41,830 nucleotides of DNA from a virus. Below the pieces are notes generated by a model. That model was given only the letters and a program-made list of their open reading frames with translations. It had not been told where the DNA came from and made no database searches. Shown here piece by piece: positions 7,494-16,066 of the stretch. The DNA lies in IMG/VR virus record IMGVR_UViG_3300044680_000165, positions 1 to 41,830 of that record, one strand, 5' to 3'. Both the position numbers and the translations under genes were made by a program. Numbering within the stretch: position 1 is the first letter of the stretch; every line of letters starts with the position of its first letter.

Positions 7494-9110
7494 TTATTGG
7501 GCCGTCCAGCCTTGCGGCAAGGGAGTTCCAGCGGGAGCTTCGTGTAACTTCCCCTGTGGATCGCGAGCCCGGATCATCGCTCCGCCACCGAAGTTCGGTT
7601 GCCCTTTCATGCCTTGCTCATATTGCTGTTGCAGGGCATCGCGTTTCGAGTTCATCAGATGAATGGCATTGTTGATCGCACCTTTCAACTGTGCCGGAGA
7701 ATTGGCGGCATCAAAGGGAGCCTGTACCGCTTTGATTTCCGCGTCCGTCGCTTCGCCACCCTTGAAGACTTTGGAAATCTCGCCGGAAAGGGCATTTTTG
7801 ATGACGTTGAAGTTGGTTGTCTTGTCGGAACCGAACTGATAGCCGAGAGAATTTCCCACGGCGTTCAGCGCATGAACGTCGCCATTGTCGAGAGCGTCGG
7901 CGGCCTGCGAAAGCTGTTGAGCGTGAGAAATCGCCGTGTTGTAGGCGGTGACGTTCTTCCCAATGTCGCCAGAAGTGGCGGACTTCTGCAATGCCGCGCG
8001 GGTCTGATAGACCTGCTGTTGATAATCGGGATAAGTCGCCGCCAGATTGGTGAGGAACTTGTCTTTCGCAGCCGGCGGCACACGCTGTAAAGCTGTGGCA
8101 AGGTCGATTCGGTTCTGACCGACCATGTCAATCATCGGATCGCCAGCTTCGCCAAAGTTTCCGGCCTGTGCTTGTTGTCTGGCGTTTGCCGTCGCCGCAG
8201 CCACTTGCACTTTTCCCTTTTGAATTTCGGGGTTGGTTGCGACTGCGACATCCTTCTGAATTCCGAGTTGGTTCTGGTAAGCCTGTTCCAAAGCTTTCTT
8301 TGCGGAATCGGGATCGCCGCGCTGGAGAAAAGAATTTACCTGGGCTTTGACGAACTGGTTTTGCCCCTGATTATCTGCTGTCGTTGGCGGGAACATCGCA
8401 TCCACTTGTTTATCGAAGTCTCCCGGTTGCGAGTTCTGGGTAAGCTTGTTGAGAAATTCCTGATGAGCGGCTTGCGCATTTTCATTGCGAGCTTTGGCGG
8501 CGTTCTGGTCGGCTTCCCGTTGTTTTGCGGCATCGGCCACAATCGCGGAGTGAAGTTGGATCGGCGCTAAGTGCTGAGAAAACGCATCGTCGCCCGGATA
8601 CTGCGGTGGTTCTTTTGAAACATCGACTCCGGCGGCTCCGAGACGCTGTAATCCCTGCGTGTAAACCGATTGCTTTTCTTCTGGCTTCGCACTGGTGACT
8701 TCATCGTGCACGCCCTGGATGAGATCGGCTTGTTTCTGCTGCTGGGCGAACTGGTCGTCGGTCAGTTGAAGGAGTTTTTGTTTCTGCGACAGAAGACCTT
8801 GCTGGGCCTGCAATGCGGCTTGCCCCGATCCTCCATTCTGTGTAACGAGTTTCGGAACGTCGGCCAAGGTGTTTTTGCTGGGGTCATATTGCGTGATCGC
8901 TTTGGTAAGCGCGTCTTGATCCGCGAACTGTCTCTGCTGGGCCTGAATCTGTTGTTGAGCTTGTTGTTGTTGAAGCGGAGCCATTGCCGCCGATTGCTGG
9001 GTTTGTTGTTTCAAGGCCGCGACACGCGCGTACTCCGCCATAGCGTTTTGCGGCGCTTGGGCAATCTGCATGGCATCTTGCGCGATATTCGGTGCTGGTA
9101 TGGTTCCCAT
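7494..9110 (-). CDS. Gln-rich DNA-ejection protein, gp20-like by position
   Basis: 538 residues, very rich in Gln and Ala and predicted almost wholly alpha-helical. Residues 30-65 are nearly pure Gln/Ala coiled coil (LKQQTQQSAAMAPLQQQQAQ). The middle has long amphipathic helices; the end reads MIRARDPQGKLHEAPAGTPL, a short domain often found at the end of phage internal virion proteins. Position and size match P22 gp20 (471 residues), an ejected protein that helps build the periplasmic DNA conduit. Stop and start are adjacent to the neighbouring ejection genes. Confidence 0.72.
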   Translation of the reverse strand: MGTIPAPNIAQDAMQIAQAPQNAMAEYARVAALKQQTQQSAAMAPLQQQQAQQQIQAQQRQFADQDALTKAITQYDPSKNTLADVPKLVTQNGGSGQAALQAQQGLLSQKQKLLQLTDDQFAQQQKQADLIQGVHDEVTSAKPEEKQSVYTQGLQRLGAAGVDVSKEPPQYPGDDAFSQHLAPIQLHSAIVADAAKQREADQNAAKARNENAQAAHQEFLNKLTQNSQPGDFDKQVDAMFPPTTADNQGQNQFVKAQVNSFLQRGDPDSAKKALEQAYQNQLGIQKDVAVATNPEIQKGKVQVAAATANARQQAQAGNFGEAGDPMIDMVGQNRIDLATALQRVPPAAKDKFLTNLAATYPDYQQQVYQTRAALQKSATSGDIGKNVTAYNTAISHAQQLSQAADALDNGDVHALNAVGNSLGYQFGSDKTTNFNVIKNALSGEISKVFKGGEATDAEIKAVQAPFDAANSPAQLKGAINNAIHLMNSKRDALQQQYEQGMKGQPNFGGGAMIRARDPQGKLHEAPAGTPLPQGWTAQ

Positions 9111-9111
9111 T

Positions 9112-9837
9112 TTAGGCGAAGGCGAAGTTCTGTAGATTTTCTCCGAGCGAGGAATCGGAACTCATGTTCCCAAATCCTGATGCAACTCCGCCGACGGCAT
9201 TCGAGATCGCCCCGGCTTGACCTAAGTACCCGGAAGCTCTCGCCGCCGCCGCGTTGTTGATCTGCTGGGCCTGTTGTTGAGCGGACGTGAGATCAATATT
9301 TCCTGTGTTCTGGGCTGAAGCTTGATTCGCGCTGGCTAATTGGCCAGTCGATGAGAGTCCTAGATTTGCTCCGCCTTGCAAACTCTGAGTATTCGCCATG
9401 TATTGATTCAGGGCATTTTGATAAGTCTGCTGGTAGGCCGATTGCCCGAGTCCCTGGCCAAATTGTTGAAGAGCCGTTCCTGTGGTACCGGACATGAGGT
9501 TTCCGGTCGCCGCCGCGCCTTCGTCAATGGCGTTGGTTCCTTGTTGTAATTGAAACTGATAGCCAGGGGTCTGCTGGGCTTGTTGAAGAGTCGGAGCCTG
9601 GAAACCCTGCTGAAGAAGATTGGCTAAAGAATTCGCCGAAGTGGAACCGAGTGACTGGTAAGGTTGCTCTGCGGCGGTGGTGCTCGACAACGCTCCTGTC
9701 TGAGCACTTAGCGCCGCCGTCTGGTTCTGCTTTTCGAGGTTCTGGGCCTGCTGCGCCGCTGCGGATTCGGTGGATGCAGCCTGCCCCGCAGCGTTGGAGC
9801 CGAGAATCCCTCCGACCAGCGATCCGATGACGCTCAT
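9112..9837 (-). CDS. Small DNA-ejection protein, gp7-like by position
   Basis: 241 residues (P22 gp7 is 229). It opens with a Gly-rich hydrophobic stretch (MSVIGSLVGGILGSNAAGQA), as is usual for podovirus ejection proteins. A Gln/Ala helix follows, then the core motif TPGYQFQLQQGTNAIDEGAA, which recurs in ejection-type proteins of podoviruses that infect Gram-negative bacteria. The C-terminus is again Gly/Ala-rich. It probably forms the pore part of the ejectosome. Confidence 0.72.
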   Translation of the reverse strand: MSVIGSLVGGILGSNAAGQAASTESAAAQQAQNLEKQNQTAALSAQTGALSSTTAAEQPYQSLGSTSANSLANLLQQGFQAPTLQQAQQTPGYQFQLQQGTNAIDEGAAATGNLMSGTTGTALQQFGQGLGQSAYQQTYQNALNQYMANTQSLQGGANLGLSSTGQLASANQASAQNTGNIDLTSAQQQAQQINNAAAARASGYLGQAGAISNAVGGVASGFGNMSSDSSLGENLQNFAFA

Positions 9838-9851
9838 GGTAGAATCCTCGG
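9837..9851 (+). promoter_or_regulatory. Extended -10 promoter element, leaderless spacing
   Basis: TG-G-TAGAAT (9837-9845) is an extended -10 element placed exactly six bases before ATG 9852. No good -35 is visible at 16-18 bases. The same -10/N6/ATG geometry occurs before other plus-strand genes in this genome. Confidence 0.4.
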
Positions 9852-10118
9852 ATGAATTCTGCCGAACTGATTACCTACCGTCACAAATACCTGAAAATGC
9901 GTATCCCGATCAATCAAATCCCGGACATTGAACTGCCCCCCGCTGAATATGACGCGACCGTCAGAAGCCTGATGGAAATGCGGAAACCGCTCGATATTGG
10001 ACGTACTATGAATGCCGAATGGGAATCGGAACTGGAAGACTGCCTCCGTCAGGGACGTATCCGGGCATGCGGCATTAATATTCTGCGTCATGGCTTCGAA
10101 ATCCCCAAACATACCTGA
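9852..10118 (+). CDS. Small plus-strand protein in the neck/ejection gene gap
   Basis: 88 residues, antisense to the late operon in the gap between the gp7-like gene and the acetyltransferase-like gene; its last 31 bases overlap the end of the latter. The translation is acidic and balanced (IELPPAEYDATVRSLMEMRK) and looks like a real soluble protein, more so than the opposite-frame ORF. No Shine-Dalgarno; a -10 element lies six bases upstream. Function unknown. Confidence 0.55.
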   Translation: MNSAELITYRHKYLKMRIPINQIPDIELPPAEYDATVRSLMEMRKPLDIGRTMNAEWESELEDCLRQGRIRACGINILRHGFEIPKHT

Positions 10119-10606
10119 TCCCGCAGAATCCCGCGGCGAAGAACCGATTTTTCATTGAATCCGTAGCGAGTAAATCCAGCTCGAAGCGCAAACTGGATCG
10201 CACGCCTATTTTCGACGCAGACTTCTCCAACTAACCGGGCGGCTAAGGTGTGATCCCACATCCATTGAATCATTGCTTTGAAAGATTCGAGTGCTTTTGG
10301 GCCGTAAGATCGCGGTAGAAACCCGATGTGCGATTTGTAACAAGTATGGGTGTCAGGGATGAAAATGCCAAAACCGAAATCATCTTTCCAGTCGGTCGCG
10401 ATTAAATTCACCACAAAATCCTGCATGTTCGGGTGCCAGCCCATCGGACTCGGAAAGAAATCATCCGCGATGTAACGAAAAATTGCCGGATCGACAGCGA
10501 GCCTTCTTACGCGCTCAGGCTCAAAGGTTCGGTCGATGGCATAGCTCTCGTCATCCTGCGGCAAAACCTTCGGGAAATCGGCGATGCACAGTGTGCGTGA
10601 GGTCAT
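10088..10606 (-). CDS. GNAT-like acetyltransferase in the position of P22 gp14
   Basis: 172 residues from ATG 10606, which overlaps the previous stop as ATGA; a start five codons upstream is less likely. Features of the GNAT fold are visible: the central strand region SHIGFLPRSYGPKALESFKA, and the conserved end VCVENRRAIQFALRAGFTRY ('N..A..F....GF'). P22 gp14, at the same place and the same size, is a minor head/ejection-related protein. This gene may be its counterpart with a GNAT-like fold. Whether it acetylates anything is unknown; the acetyl-CoA loop (Q/RxxGxG/A) is not obvious. Confidence 0.65.
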   Translation of the reverse strand: MTSRTLCIADFPKVLPQDDESYAIDRTFEPERVRRLAVDPAIFRYIADDFFPSPMGWHPNMQDFVVNLIATDWKDDFGFGIFIPDTHTCYKSHIGFLPRSYGPKALESFKAMIQWMWDHTLAARLVGEVCVENRRAIQFALRAGFTRYGFNEKSVLRRGILRDQVCLGISKP

Positions 10607-10968
10607 CCAACCACCCACCACTGTGTACCATCCGACTTGATCCGAACTTTGGAATATTGCGCGGTCAAAACAATCGGGCCTTCCGGTAAAGGTGCCATTG
10701 GAGTGCCAGCTAAAGTGAATGAATTCCCATCGGCGGAAGTCTTTTTGTAGATGATCTCTTGGTTCTGGTTCGACTGTCCCGTATTTGCGTGTAACCCGGG
10801 TGCCGGGGGATTCTGGGTAAAGCTTCCCGCCGCGGTGTTTACTAAAATCAGCGGCAGAAGATATTGCAGCGTGAAAAGATACTGTTGGTAAGGCTTGGAG
10901 AGATAGCCCTTGCTGTCAACCGCCGGTGTCCGGGTCGGGGGAACGAAAAGAACCGTCTGCGTGCTCAT
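10603..10968 (-). CDS. Hypothetical tail protein in the position of the P22 tail needle
   Basis: 121 residues, coupled by ATGA overlaps to the gp10-like gene before it and the GNAT-like gene after it. The middle is hydrophobic (YLFTLQYLLPLILVNTAAGS) and the C-terminus is a short beta domain ending KSDGTQWWVVG. It lacks the long coiled coil of the gp26 needle, so position is the only link to that role. It is likely a minor tail component. Confidence 0.6.
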   Translation of the reverse strand: MSTQTVLFVPPTRTPAVDSKGYLSKPYQQYLFTLQYLLPLILVNTAAGSFTQNPPAPGLHANTGQSNQNQEIIYKKTSADGNSFTLAGTPMAPLPEGPIVLTAQYSKVRIKSDGTQWWVVG

Positions 10969-12674
10969 TGAGTCGCCGGAGTTGCCTTCACGTAAGCATC
11001 ATTGAACCGGAACGGATAAGGATCAGTCCAACTCACATCGAACAATCGTTTCCGGCCTCTCCCCAGCATTCTCTTGATGACTCGCTTTCGATAATTGCCG
11101 AGTTCTCCGACGCTGAGATAATAAGTATTCGACCAGGTTTTTCCACCATCATCTGACCAGCGAAGCATGATCTGGGGAGGTCTTTGGTTGCCGTCACCAT
11201 CTGTCAACGGACTTGCCGGGGCGATTCCTGTTTCCATGACAAACTCGATCTGGTCGTAATACATCCAATGGTTTTCCTCGACGATGGGGGGACTTCGTCG
11301 ATTGCCTCGGATGGGATTTCCAGCATCATCCAGGTAAGCTGGGCTGAGGTCGTAAATGTTCCCTGAAGCCCAATCACCCACCAAGTGCTTGCCGAAGTTG
11401 AAAGTGTGGGACATTCCCCGGTCGGCAATGTAGTTGCCGGTTGGAGTGACGGAATAGCCGCGCTGGTGCCAGAGATTTTGCGAAACATCATAGACCCAAG
11501 TCGCATTTGCGGTCGGAAAGTAGAGCACCCAGAAAGAATGACCTCCCTCTTGGTACGTCCAGCCAACCGCGTCCGAAGCGACGGAATAAGCCTGCCATGC
11601 CAACTCTACCGCATGGGTCGAAATCCGATCCCCTGCATAGCCATTCAGACGTCTCGCGACCATATAGCCGCGTTCATCTCGATCGAGCCAGAAAACCGAG
11701 TTGTCGAGTTGCACCGTGGCGAAGGTCGCACCGGCCCCGGATTCCATGAATGCGCCTTGGATGGGGATAAAGGCCGGGAAGCCGGTTCCAGCATTGTAGT
11801 AGCCGATGGCTTTTTTCGCGCCCCAAAACCAGATTTCCCGGTGATCGCAGATCATGGAAACGATGTTGTCTGGGAAGTAAGAGATGGTCGAAATATTCAA
11901 TCCACTCCAGACAGTTGCATCCTCGAGATTCGATTGCTGCCAGGTGTGCGAGTTCTGCAGAGTCGCAATGATGTAGCCGTCAACGAAGCCAATCTGTGAA
12001 ATCAGCCCATTGAACTGCGTCATATCGACAGCGAACAGATAATTGTTCTTGACCGTTGTGACATCGACTTTCAAGTTTCCGTCCGGCGTGCCGCTGGTGA
12101 AAATGACCGTGGTCGAATAATCATTCCCCACGGAATACTTTGACCCTGGGGTGAATTTGAAGGTCAACACCGCGCCCGAACCATCGACTGTTAAAACGGT
12201 ACCAGTAGCTCCTGATCCGCCGGGAACTCCGTTGATAGAAAATGTATCTCCGACGGAATATCCGGTTCCCCCAGATCCGGCGTGAACGTTTGCGGCGGTG
12301 ATCGCGCCGAGAAAGACGAAGACGAACAGATTACCGTTGTTGAGAATGACAAGCTGGGTTTCATTGGCCGTCAACATCGTCGGTCGAAGCGGCGCAACTC
12401 CAAGACTTCCCCAATTTGTAACTAGGCCCGAGGCGTTGACTTCATAAAGATTCGAGCAGGCAAAAAAACTTCGTCCATTGACCGTAAATGATCCGGGAAC
12501 GCTGGCTTCGGGAAGAGAAGCGAAAACTTTTCGTCCTGGAACTGTTAGTAAAGCTTTTTTGGTGGCCGCGCCTTCCGATTCTGATATCTCAACAAAGCAG
12601 TTCATTGCCAGCTCATCGTCGATGATGGGCGAAGCGGCGGTGTACGTCGGCCCTACAAAACCAAACTCAGGCAT
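10965..12674 (-). CDS. Packaged-DNA stabilisation protein, P22 gp10-like tail hub
   Basis: 569 residues (P22 gp10 is 472). It begins with a gp10-type N-terminus (GFVGPTYTAASPIIDDELAM, then NCFVEISESEG and LLTVPGRKVF). A long beta-propeller-like middle follows (GYIIATLQNSHTWQQSNLED, WLDRDERGYMVARRLNGYAG). The C-terminus has the pattern LRWSDDGGKTWSNTYYLSVG, then KRVIKRMLGRGRKRLFDVSW, typical of the family. gp10 hexamers close the portal channel and hold the tailspikes or fibres. Residues ~130-190 look like an inserted Gly-rich repeat that would account for the extra length. Confidence 0.85.
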   Translation of the reverse strand: MPEFGFVGPTYTAASPIIDDELAMNCFVEISESEGAATKKALLTVPGRKVFASLPEASVPGSFTVNGRSFFACSNLYEVNASGLVTNWGSLGVAPLRPTMLTANETQLVILNNGNLFVFVFLGAITAANVHAGSGGTGYSVGDTFSINGVPGGSGATGTVLTVDGSGAVLTFKFTPGSKYSVGNDYSTTVIFTSGTPDGNLKVDVTTVKNNYLFAVDMTQFNGLISQIGFVDGYIIATLQNSHTWQQSNLEDATVWSGLNISTISYFPDNIVSMICDHREIWFWGAKKAIGYYNAGTGFPAFIPIQGAFMESGAGATFATVQLDNSVFWLDRDERGYMVARRLNGYAGDRISTHAVELAWQAYSVASDAVGWTYQEGGHSFWVLYFPTANATWVYDVSQNLWHQRGYSVTPTGNYIADRGMSHTFNFGKHLVGDWASGNIYDLSPAYLDDAGNPIRGNRRSPPIVEENHWMYYDQIEFVMETGIAPASPLTDGDGNQRPPQIMLRWSDDGGKTWSNTYYLSVGELGNYRKRVIKRMLGRGRKRLFDVSWTDPYPFRFNDAYVKATPATQ

Positions 12675-12677
12675 GGT

Positions 12678-13499
12678 TTACTGCGGTCTTCCGCCCGGAT
12701 AGTTGCCGATTGCCCAATTGAAATCCTGTCTCTGCCCCGGACTCTTCGAAGTGGGCATGCCGAAATCCGCTGTGGCAATTCTTGGACTCTTGGCATTATT
12801 GCCGAAGACTGCGGCACGCGCCTCTAAAGCGGCCTTCGCGAGTTGTTGCGATACTGGCCGATTGGCTCCTGGACACAGCATCTCCGCCAGAGTCAGCTTT
12901 AAGGCTGTGCGATAGCCTTGCGGTAAAGTTCCCGGCCCACCTGGGCCGCCGATGGGATCTGTGATCGAAGTGAACTGAGAAACTGTCGTCCAAAGTTGTA
13001 ATCGGACTTGCCTTTGAATGTTCGAAACCGGCCAGAAGAAAATCGACCCGTCTTCAAATGTGGGATCGTAGAACAAGTCAGTCGGCACGTTGGTCTGGAT
13101 ATCTTTGACGGTTTGCAGCGCCCACCACATGCGATCCTGAACGTTGATCCAGAGATCGACTGTATTTGATTGCTGCAAAAGCAGCGCCGCCGATTCGATC
13201 CTCACGGGACGTGGCTTGTTCCCCGTCGAAAAGTCAGCCAGTCCGCTCGGCCCGATAGTTTGCGGGTTTTTGTTGACGACAAGTGTGTAAACCGCGAAGT
13301 CGTAGCTATAGACGTAGGCTTGTTTTGCCTGCCACACGTCGATGAGATCGTTCAGCTTTCGCAATCCCCACTGCTGTTCTTCGGGACTCGGATTTTCCCC
13401 AGGCGCACATGCACCGATTTCAATGAAGGAATCGGTGATGATGTCCAAAACCGCGTAAGTCAGCGGCGCCGGGGGCGTGACGGGAGGAGTAACGGGCAT
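12678..13499 (-). CDS. Tail accessory factor, P22 gp4-like
   Basis: 273 residues against 166 in P22. It shows the gp4 family layout: AVLDIITDSFIEIGACAPGE, then EEQQWGLRKLNDLIDVWQAK, a middle with WFP-like strands (SIFFWPVSNIQRQVRLQLWT) and a helical end (ALKLTLAEMLCPGANRPVSQ). gp4 is the first neck protein to bind the portal after packaging. In P22 it also has muramidase activity; I see no clear catalytic motif here. TAATG overlap with the preceding gene. Confidence 0.8.
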   Translation of the reverse strand: MPVTPPVTPPAPLTYAVLDIITDSFIEIGACAPGENPSPEEQQWGLRKLNDLIDVWQAKQAYVYSYDFAVYTLVVNKNPQTIGPSGLADFSTGNKPRPVRIESAALLLQQSNTVDLWINVQDRMWWALQTVKDIQTNVPTDLFYDPTFEDGSIFFWPVSNIQRQVRLQLWTTVSQFTSITDPIGGPGGPGTLPQGYRTALKLTLAEMLCPGANRPVSQQLAKAALEARAAVFGNNAKSPRIATADFGMPTSKSPGQRQDFNWAIGNYPGGRPQ

Positions 13500-13966
13500 T
13501 AGCCAGCGTCCGCTTCATCCAGAGCTGCCAGTTCTTCCGCAGACATTTCCTCTTCGCGTTTTGGGCCGGTTTCGGCGACCGGAGCAATTCCGGCGCGGCT
13601 GATCTTCGAATAATCATGCCCCGGGGAGGGTTTCAGATCAAAACCACGCTTCAAGGCCGCTTTTTGTTCTTTGGCGTCCGCGACTTTCAACACTCGGCCT
13701 GAGCTGTGATGATAGACCAGTTTCGGAAATTCATTTTTCGGGTCATACGGGTTGTAATTGACGTGCGGGGGATTATTGATGTCGTTGATGACCGGGCCTG
13801 CTGGTTTATCGACCGTGAAACTGTTTGTGACTTGGGCCATTTTTCCCTCCTGAATTCTTTGCTGTAAGAGTGCGGTGCGAATCTGCGTGTCGCGGGGAAT
13901 GCCTTCAATATCGAATGAAGCGGGCCAGCGTTCGCGGGTTTTGCGGGTGGCTTCGTTTAAGGGCAT
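13499..13966 (-). CDS. Hypothetical protein between coat and gp4-like genes
   Basis: 155 residues from ATG 13966. A second in-frame ATG at 13840 has a much stronger Shine-Dalgarno (AGGAGGGAAAA) and would give 112 residues, so either that is the true start or two products are made. The common part begins MAQVTNSFTVDKPAGPVIND and holds PYDPKNEFPKLVYHHSSGRV. It ends in an acidic tail (EEEMSAEELAALDEADAG) like that of head-completion adaptors. Function unknown. Confidence 0.6.
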   Translation of the reverse strand: MPLNEATRKTRERWPASFDIEGIPRDTQIRTALLQQRIQEGKMAQVTNSFTVDKPAGPVINDINNPPHVNYNPYDPKNEFPKLVYHHSSGRVLKVADAKEQKAALKRGFDLKPSPGHDYSKISRAGIAPVAETGPKREEEMSAEELAALDEADAG

Positions 13967-14004
13967 GAAAAAGCGGGGCCAGCTTGCGGCCGGCCCCAAG
14001 TTCC

Positions 14005-14808
14005 CTACTTCGATTGGATCGAGACGTACTTTTTGGCAGTACCATCGAAAACCCAACAAATAAGCAGGTTGGCGACGGCTGTCCCGGACGTAGCGATATT
14101 GTTAGTCGCTGTCCAAGTCCAGGCAGCATCGGGGATGGTACAGAACGGAGCACCATACGGCTGAGTCGCCGAACCCCCACCAGCTCCGAGGCCCACGGTA
14201 GTCGAAGACCCCCAAGCGGTGATTGCGTTTGTCCCGTTGACGTGAAATAGCGGGCCCGTCGGATTGGTCGCTCCGGCGACAGAAGCGACCAATGTGGTCA
14301 CTCCCGCTGGGCGTTGGGTATTAAAGTACCCAGGTACCCAGGAAGCCGTGATGCTTGAGCAAATCCATTGGTTCCCGCCCTTCAAGCCATTGGCTCCGCC
14401 GGTCACATTGATAGTCGGAGTGTAGGCTGCGGCTGCGGTACAGGATCCCGAGGGATCTCTTGAAACAAACGCCGCTGGCGCACCAATCAGAACGGGCGAA
14501 CCAGACAGGTGTTTGTCGGCAAAAGAACCTCCGTAGCCCCGAGTCACTCCCACTTGGCCGCCAGCACCGACAGAATTGACGAAGACGGCTTCGCCATTCC
14601 CGCCTGTCCCATCTTCAATCCAGAGTACGGTGCTGTTGGCCGTGACTCCGGTCGAAGAAACTAGGGTGATGGTTGTGGTTCCACTGGAAAGCACCGCTGC
14701 ATTCAGCGAGGTCGCGGTGAGGATGAGGTTGGTGGCGGTGGCTTGGCCGAGCGCGAATGGTGCGGTCAGTAAAGCCAACACTACTGCGAAGAGAATGAGC
14801 TTTCTCAT
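14005..14808 (-). CDS. Secreted-type beta protein next to the coat gene; possible decoration protein
   Basis: 267 residues. It has a textbook leader (MRKLILFAVVLALLTAPFALGQ). The next part contains GTTTITLVSSTGVTANSTVL and VGVTRGYGGSFADKHLSGSP; the 'VTRG..G..A..H..G..V' pattern is common in phage minor head or decoration proteins. The C-terminal half is Gly/Thr/Ala-rich beta. It lies immediately downstream of the coat gene, the usual place of decoration proteins, but a Sec leader on a capsid protein would be unusual. It could instead act in the envelope. Confidence 0.65.
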   Translation of the reverse strand: MRKLILFAVVLALLTAPFALGQATATNLILTATSLNAAVLSSGTTTITLVSSTGVTANSTVLWIEDGTGGNGEAVFVNSVGAGGQVGVTRGYGGSFADKHLSGSPVLIGAPAAFVSRDPSGSCTAAAAYTPTINVTGGANGLKGGNQWICSSITASWVPGYFNTQRPAGVTTLVASVAGATNPTGPLFHVNGTNAITAWGSSTTVGLGAGGGSATQPYGAPFCTIPDAAWTWTATNNIATSGTAVANLLICWVFDGTAKKYVSIQSK

Positions 14809-14809
14809 G

Positions 14810-16063
14810 TTAGGCTCCCAGCAACGCGACTGCGGCGTTGTCCTGATAGAGGTTCCCGAATCCGCCTACGGTGTCGAATCTCTGAATCTGTAGGGAATGG
14901 TAAGCGTCCCAGGCGTGAACCCAGCGCACCGGAATGCCAGTGGCTTTGTCTTCTGCCTGTGAACGGGCTTCGACGGCTTTCGGCAAGTAGAACCGCATGC
15001 CGACAATGGCAAAAGCCATGTTGGTCAGCGCGAGTCCCACCGTGCCGACAGCCCCGTTCGGATTGGGGGTTCCCGGCCAGAGAGTCAATGCCGCGCCATT
15101 AACAGGCAGAGCATCGACGTTCTGATATTGGCTCGGGCCAGAGGGGCCTGGGCCGTAAATCGCCGGAAGGATGGTGATGGTGTCCGCTCCGCCAGTCAGG
15201 GTGAAGTTTTGCGTCACGGTGAAAGTCTGCGGAGTCAATGGCCCAGGAGTGCGGCGGCTTCGGGGGTTGACGAAGTTCACATTGGCGATGGAGAATTTAT
15301 CTCCCTGATTCAACGTGTCGCCCAAAGTGCCGGTGATGATGAGCGATGTCCCACTCTGTCCAGCTCCCGTCACGGTCACTGCTGCGGCCCAAGTTCCGGC
15401 GGTGTGTGAGTAGAGATTTTGCTCTTCAAACACATCGAAGGTCTTGAGTTTTCCCATCGAGCCTTCGCGGAAAGCTTCCGTGATGGCATCGGCAGGTTGA
15501 AACAGCGAGGTTACAGGGGTGTTGATGGAATTGTTCTGCATCGAAGAGGAAATCAATGCAGCCCGTTTCTTCGCTACTGATGCTCCAGCCTTTTGCAGCA
15601 AGCGAGCGCGTGCGGTATCCAAATAGCCGATCGAAGTTGGATCGACTCCCAAAGTACCGACAATCTGGCTGACATTGTTTTTGGCGAACAGGATGGCTCG
15701 AGAGTCCCACTCATTCGCAATCTGGACACCCGCGGGAGCTAGGTATTCAGACTTGAGTTCTTCTTCCGAACGCTCGGCTTTGACCGCAGCTTCATAATCA
15801 TCCCACTGGAAATCCACGCCGAAGGGTTGATCGAGGGAAATCGTGGTGGAAATGCGGTTGATGCCTTGCGGATCGTAGTCCATGCCATCGCGGATGGTGA
15901 ACTGTTGAGGGTATTTGACTTGGATGGTCGTGCCGACTGCCCACGCCTTCGTATAGTCCTTTTCCCAGTCGTGGTTGAAGTATTCAACCGCCTTGATCGC
16001 GTTTTTGAGGTTCCGCAACACTTCCATGGAAATCCAGGAAGTGTTTAAAAATTGGTTTGCCAT
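14810..16063 (-). CDS. Major capsid protein, P22 coat type
   Basis: 417 residues (P22 gp5 is 430). The N-terminus (MANQFLNTSWISMEVLRNLK) and the segment FGVDFQWDDYEAAVKAERSE match the P22-coat family pattern. That is followed by the A-domain-like region AGVQIANEWDSRAILFAKNN. Residues ~225-330 hold the beta-rich inserted domain (AVTVTGAGQSGTSLIITGTL). The C-terminus ends in the conserved region MRFYLPKAVEARSQAEDKAT, then GIPVRWVHAWDAYHSLQIQR. It forms the icosahedral shell with the scaffold encoded just upstream. Confidence 0.9.
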   Translation of the reverse strand: MANQFLNTSWISMEVLRNLKNAIKAVEYFNHDWEKDYTKAWAVGTTIQVKYPQQFTIRDGMDYDPQGINRISTTISLDQPFGVDFQWDDYEAAVKAERSEEELKSEYLAPAGVQIANEWDSRAILFAKNNVSQIVGTLGVDPTSIGYLDTARARLLQKAGASVAKKRAALISSSMQNNSINTPVTSLFQPADAITEAFREGSMGKLKTFDVFEEQNLYSHTAGTWAAAVTVTGAGQSGTSLIITGTLGDTLNQGDKFSIANVNFVNPRSRRTPGPLTPQTFTVTQNFTLTGGADTITILPAIYGPGPSGPSQYQNVDALPVNGAALTLWPGTPNPNGAVGTVGLALTNMAFAIVGMRFYLPKAVEARSQAEDKATGIPVRWVHAWDAYHSLQIQRFDTVGGFGNLYQDNAAVALLGA

Positions 16064-16066
16064 GAG

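Noticed and set aside
9834-10112. Minus-strand 92-codon frame opposite the 9.85 kb gene
   Set aside because: Composition looks like the antisense of the plus-strand gene and it has no Shine-Dalgarno; the plus-strand reading is more protein-like.
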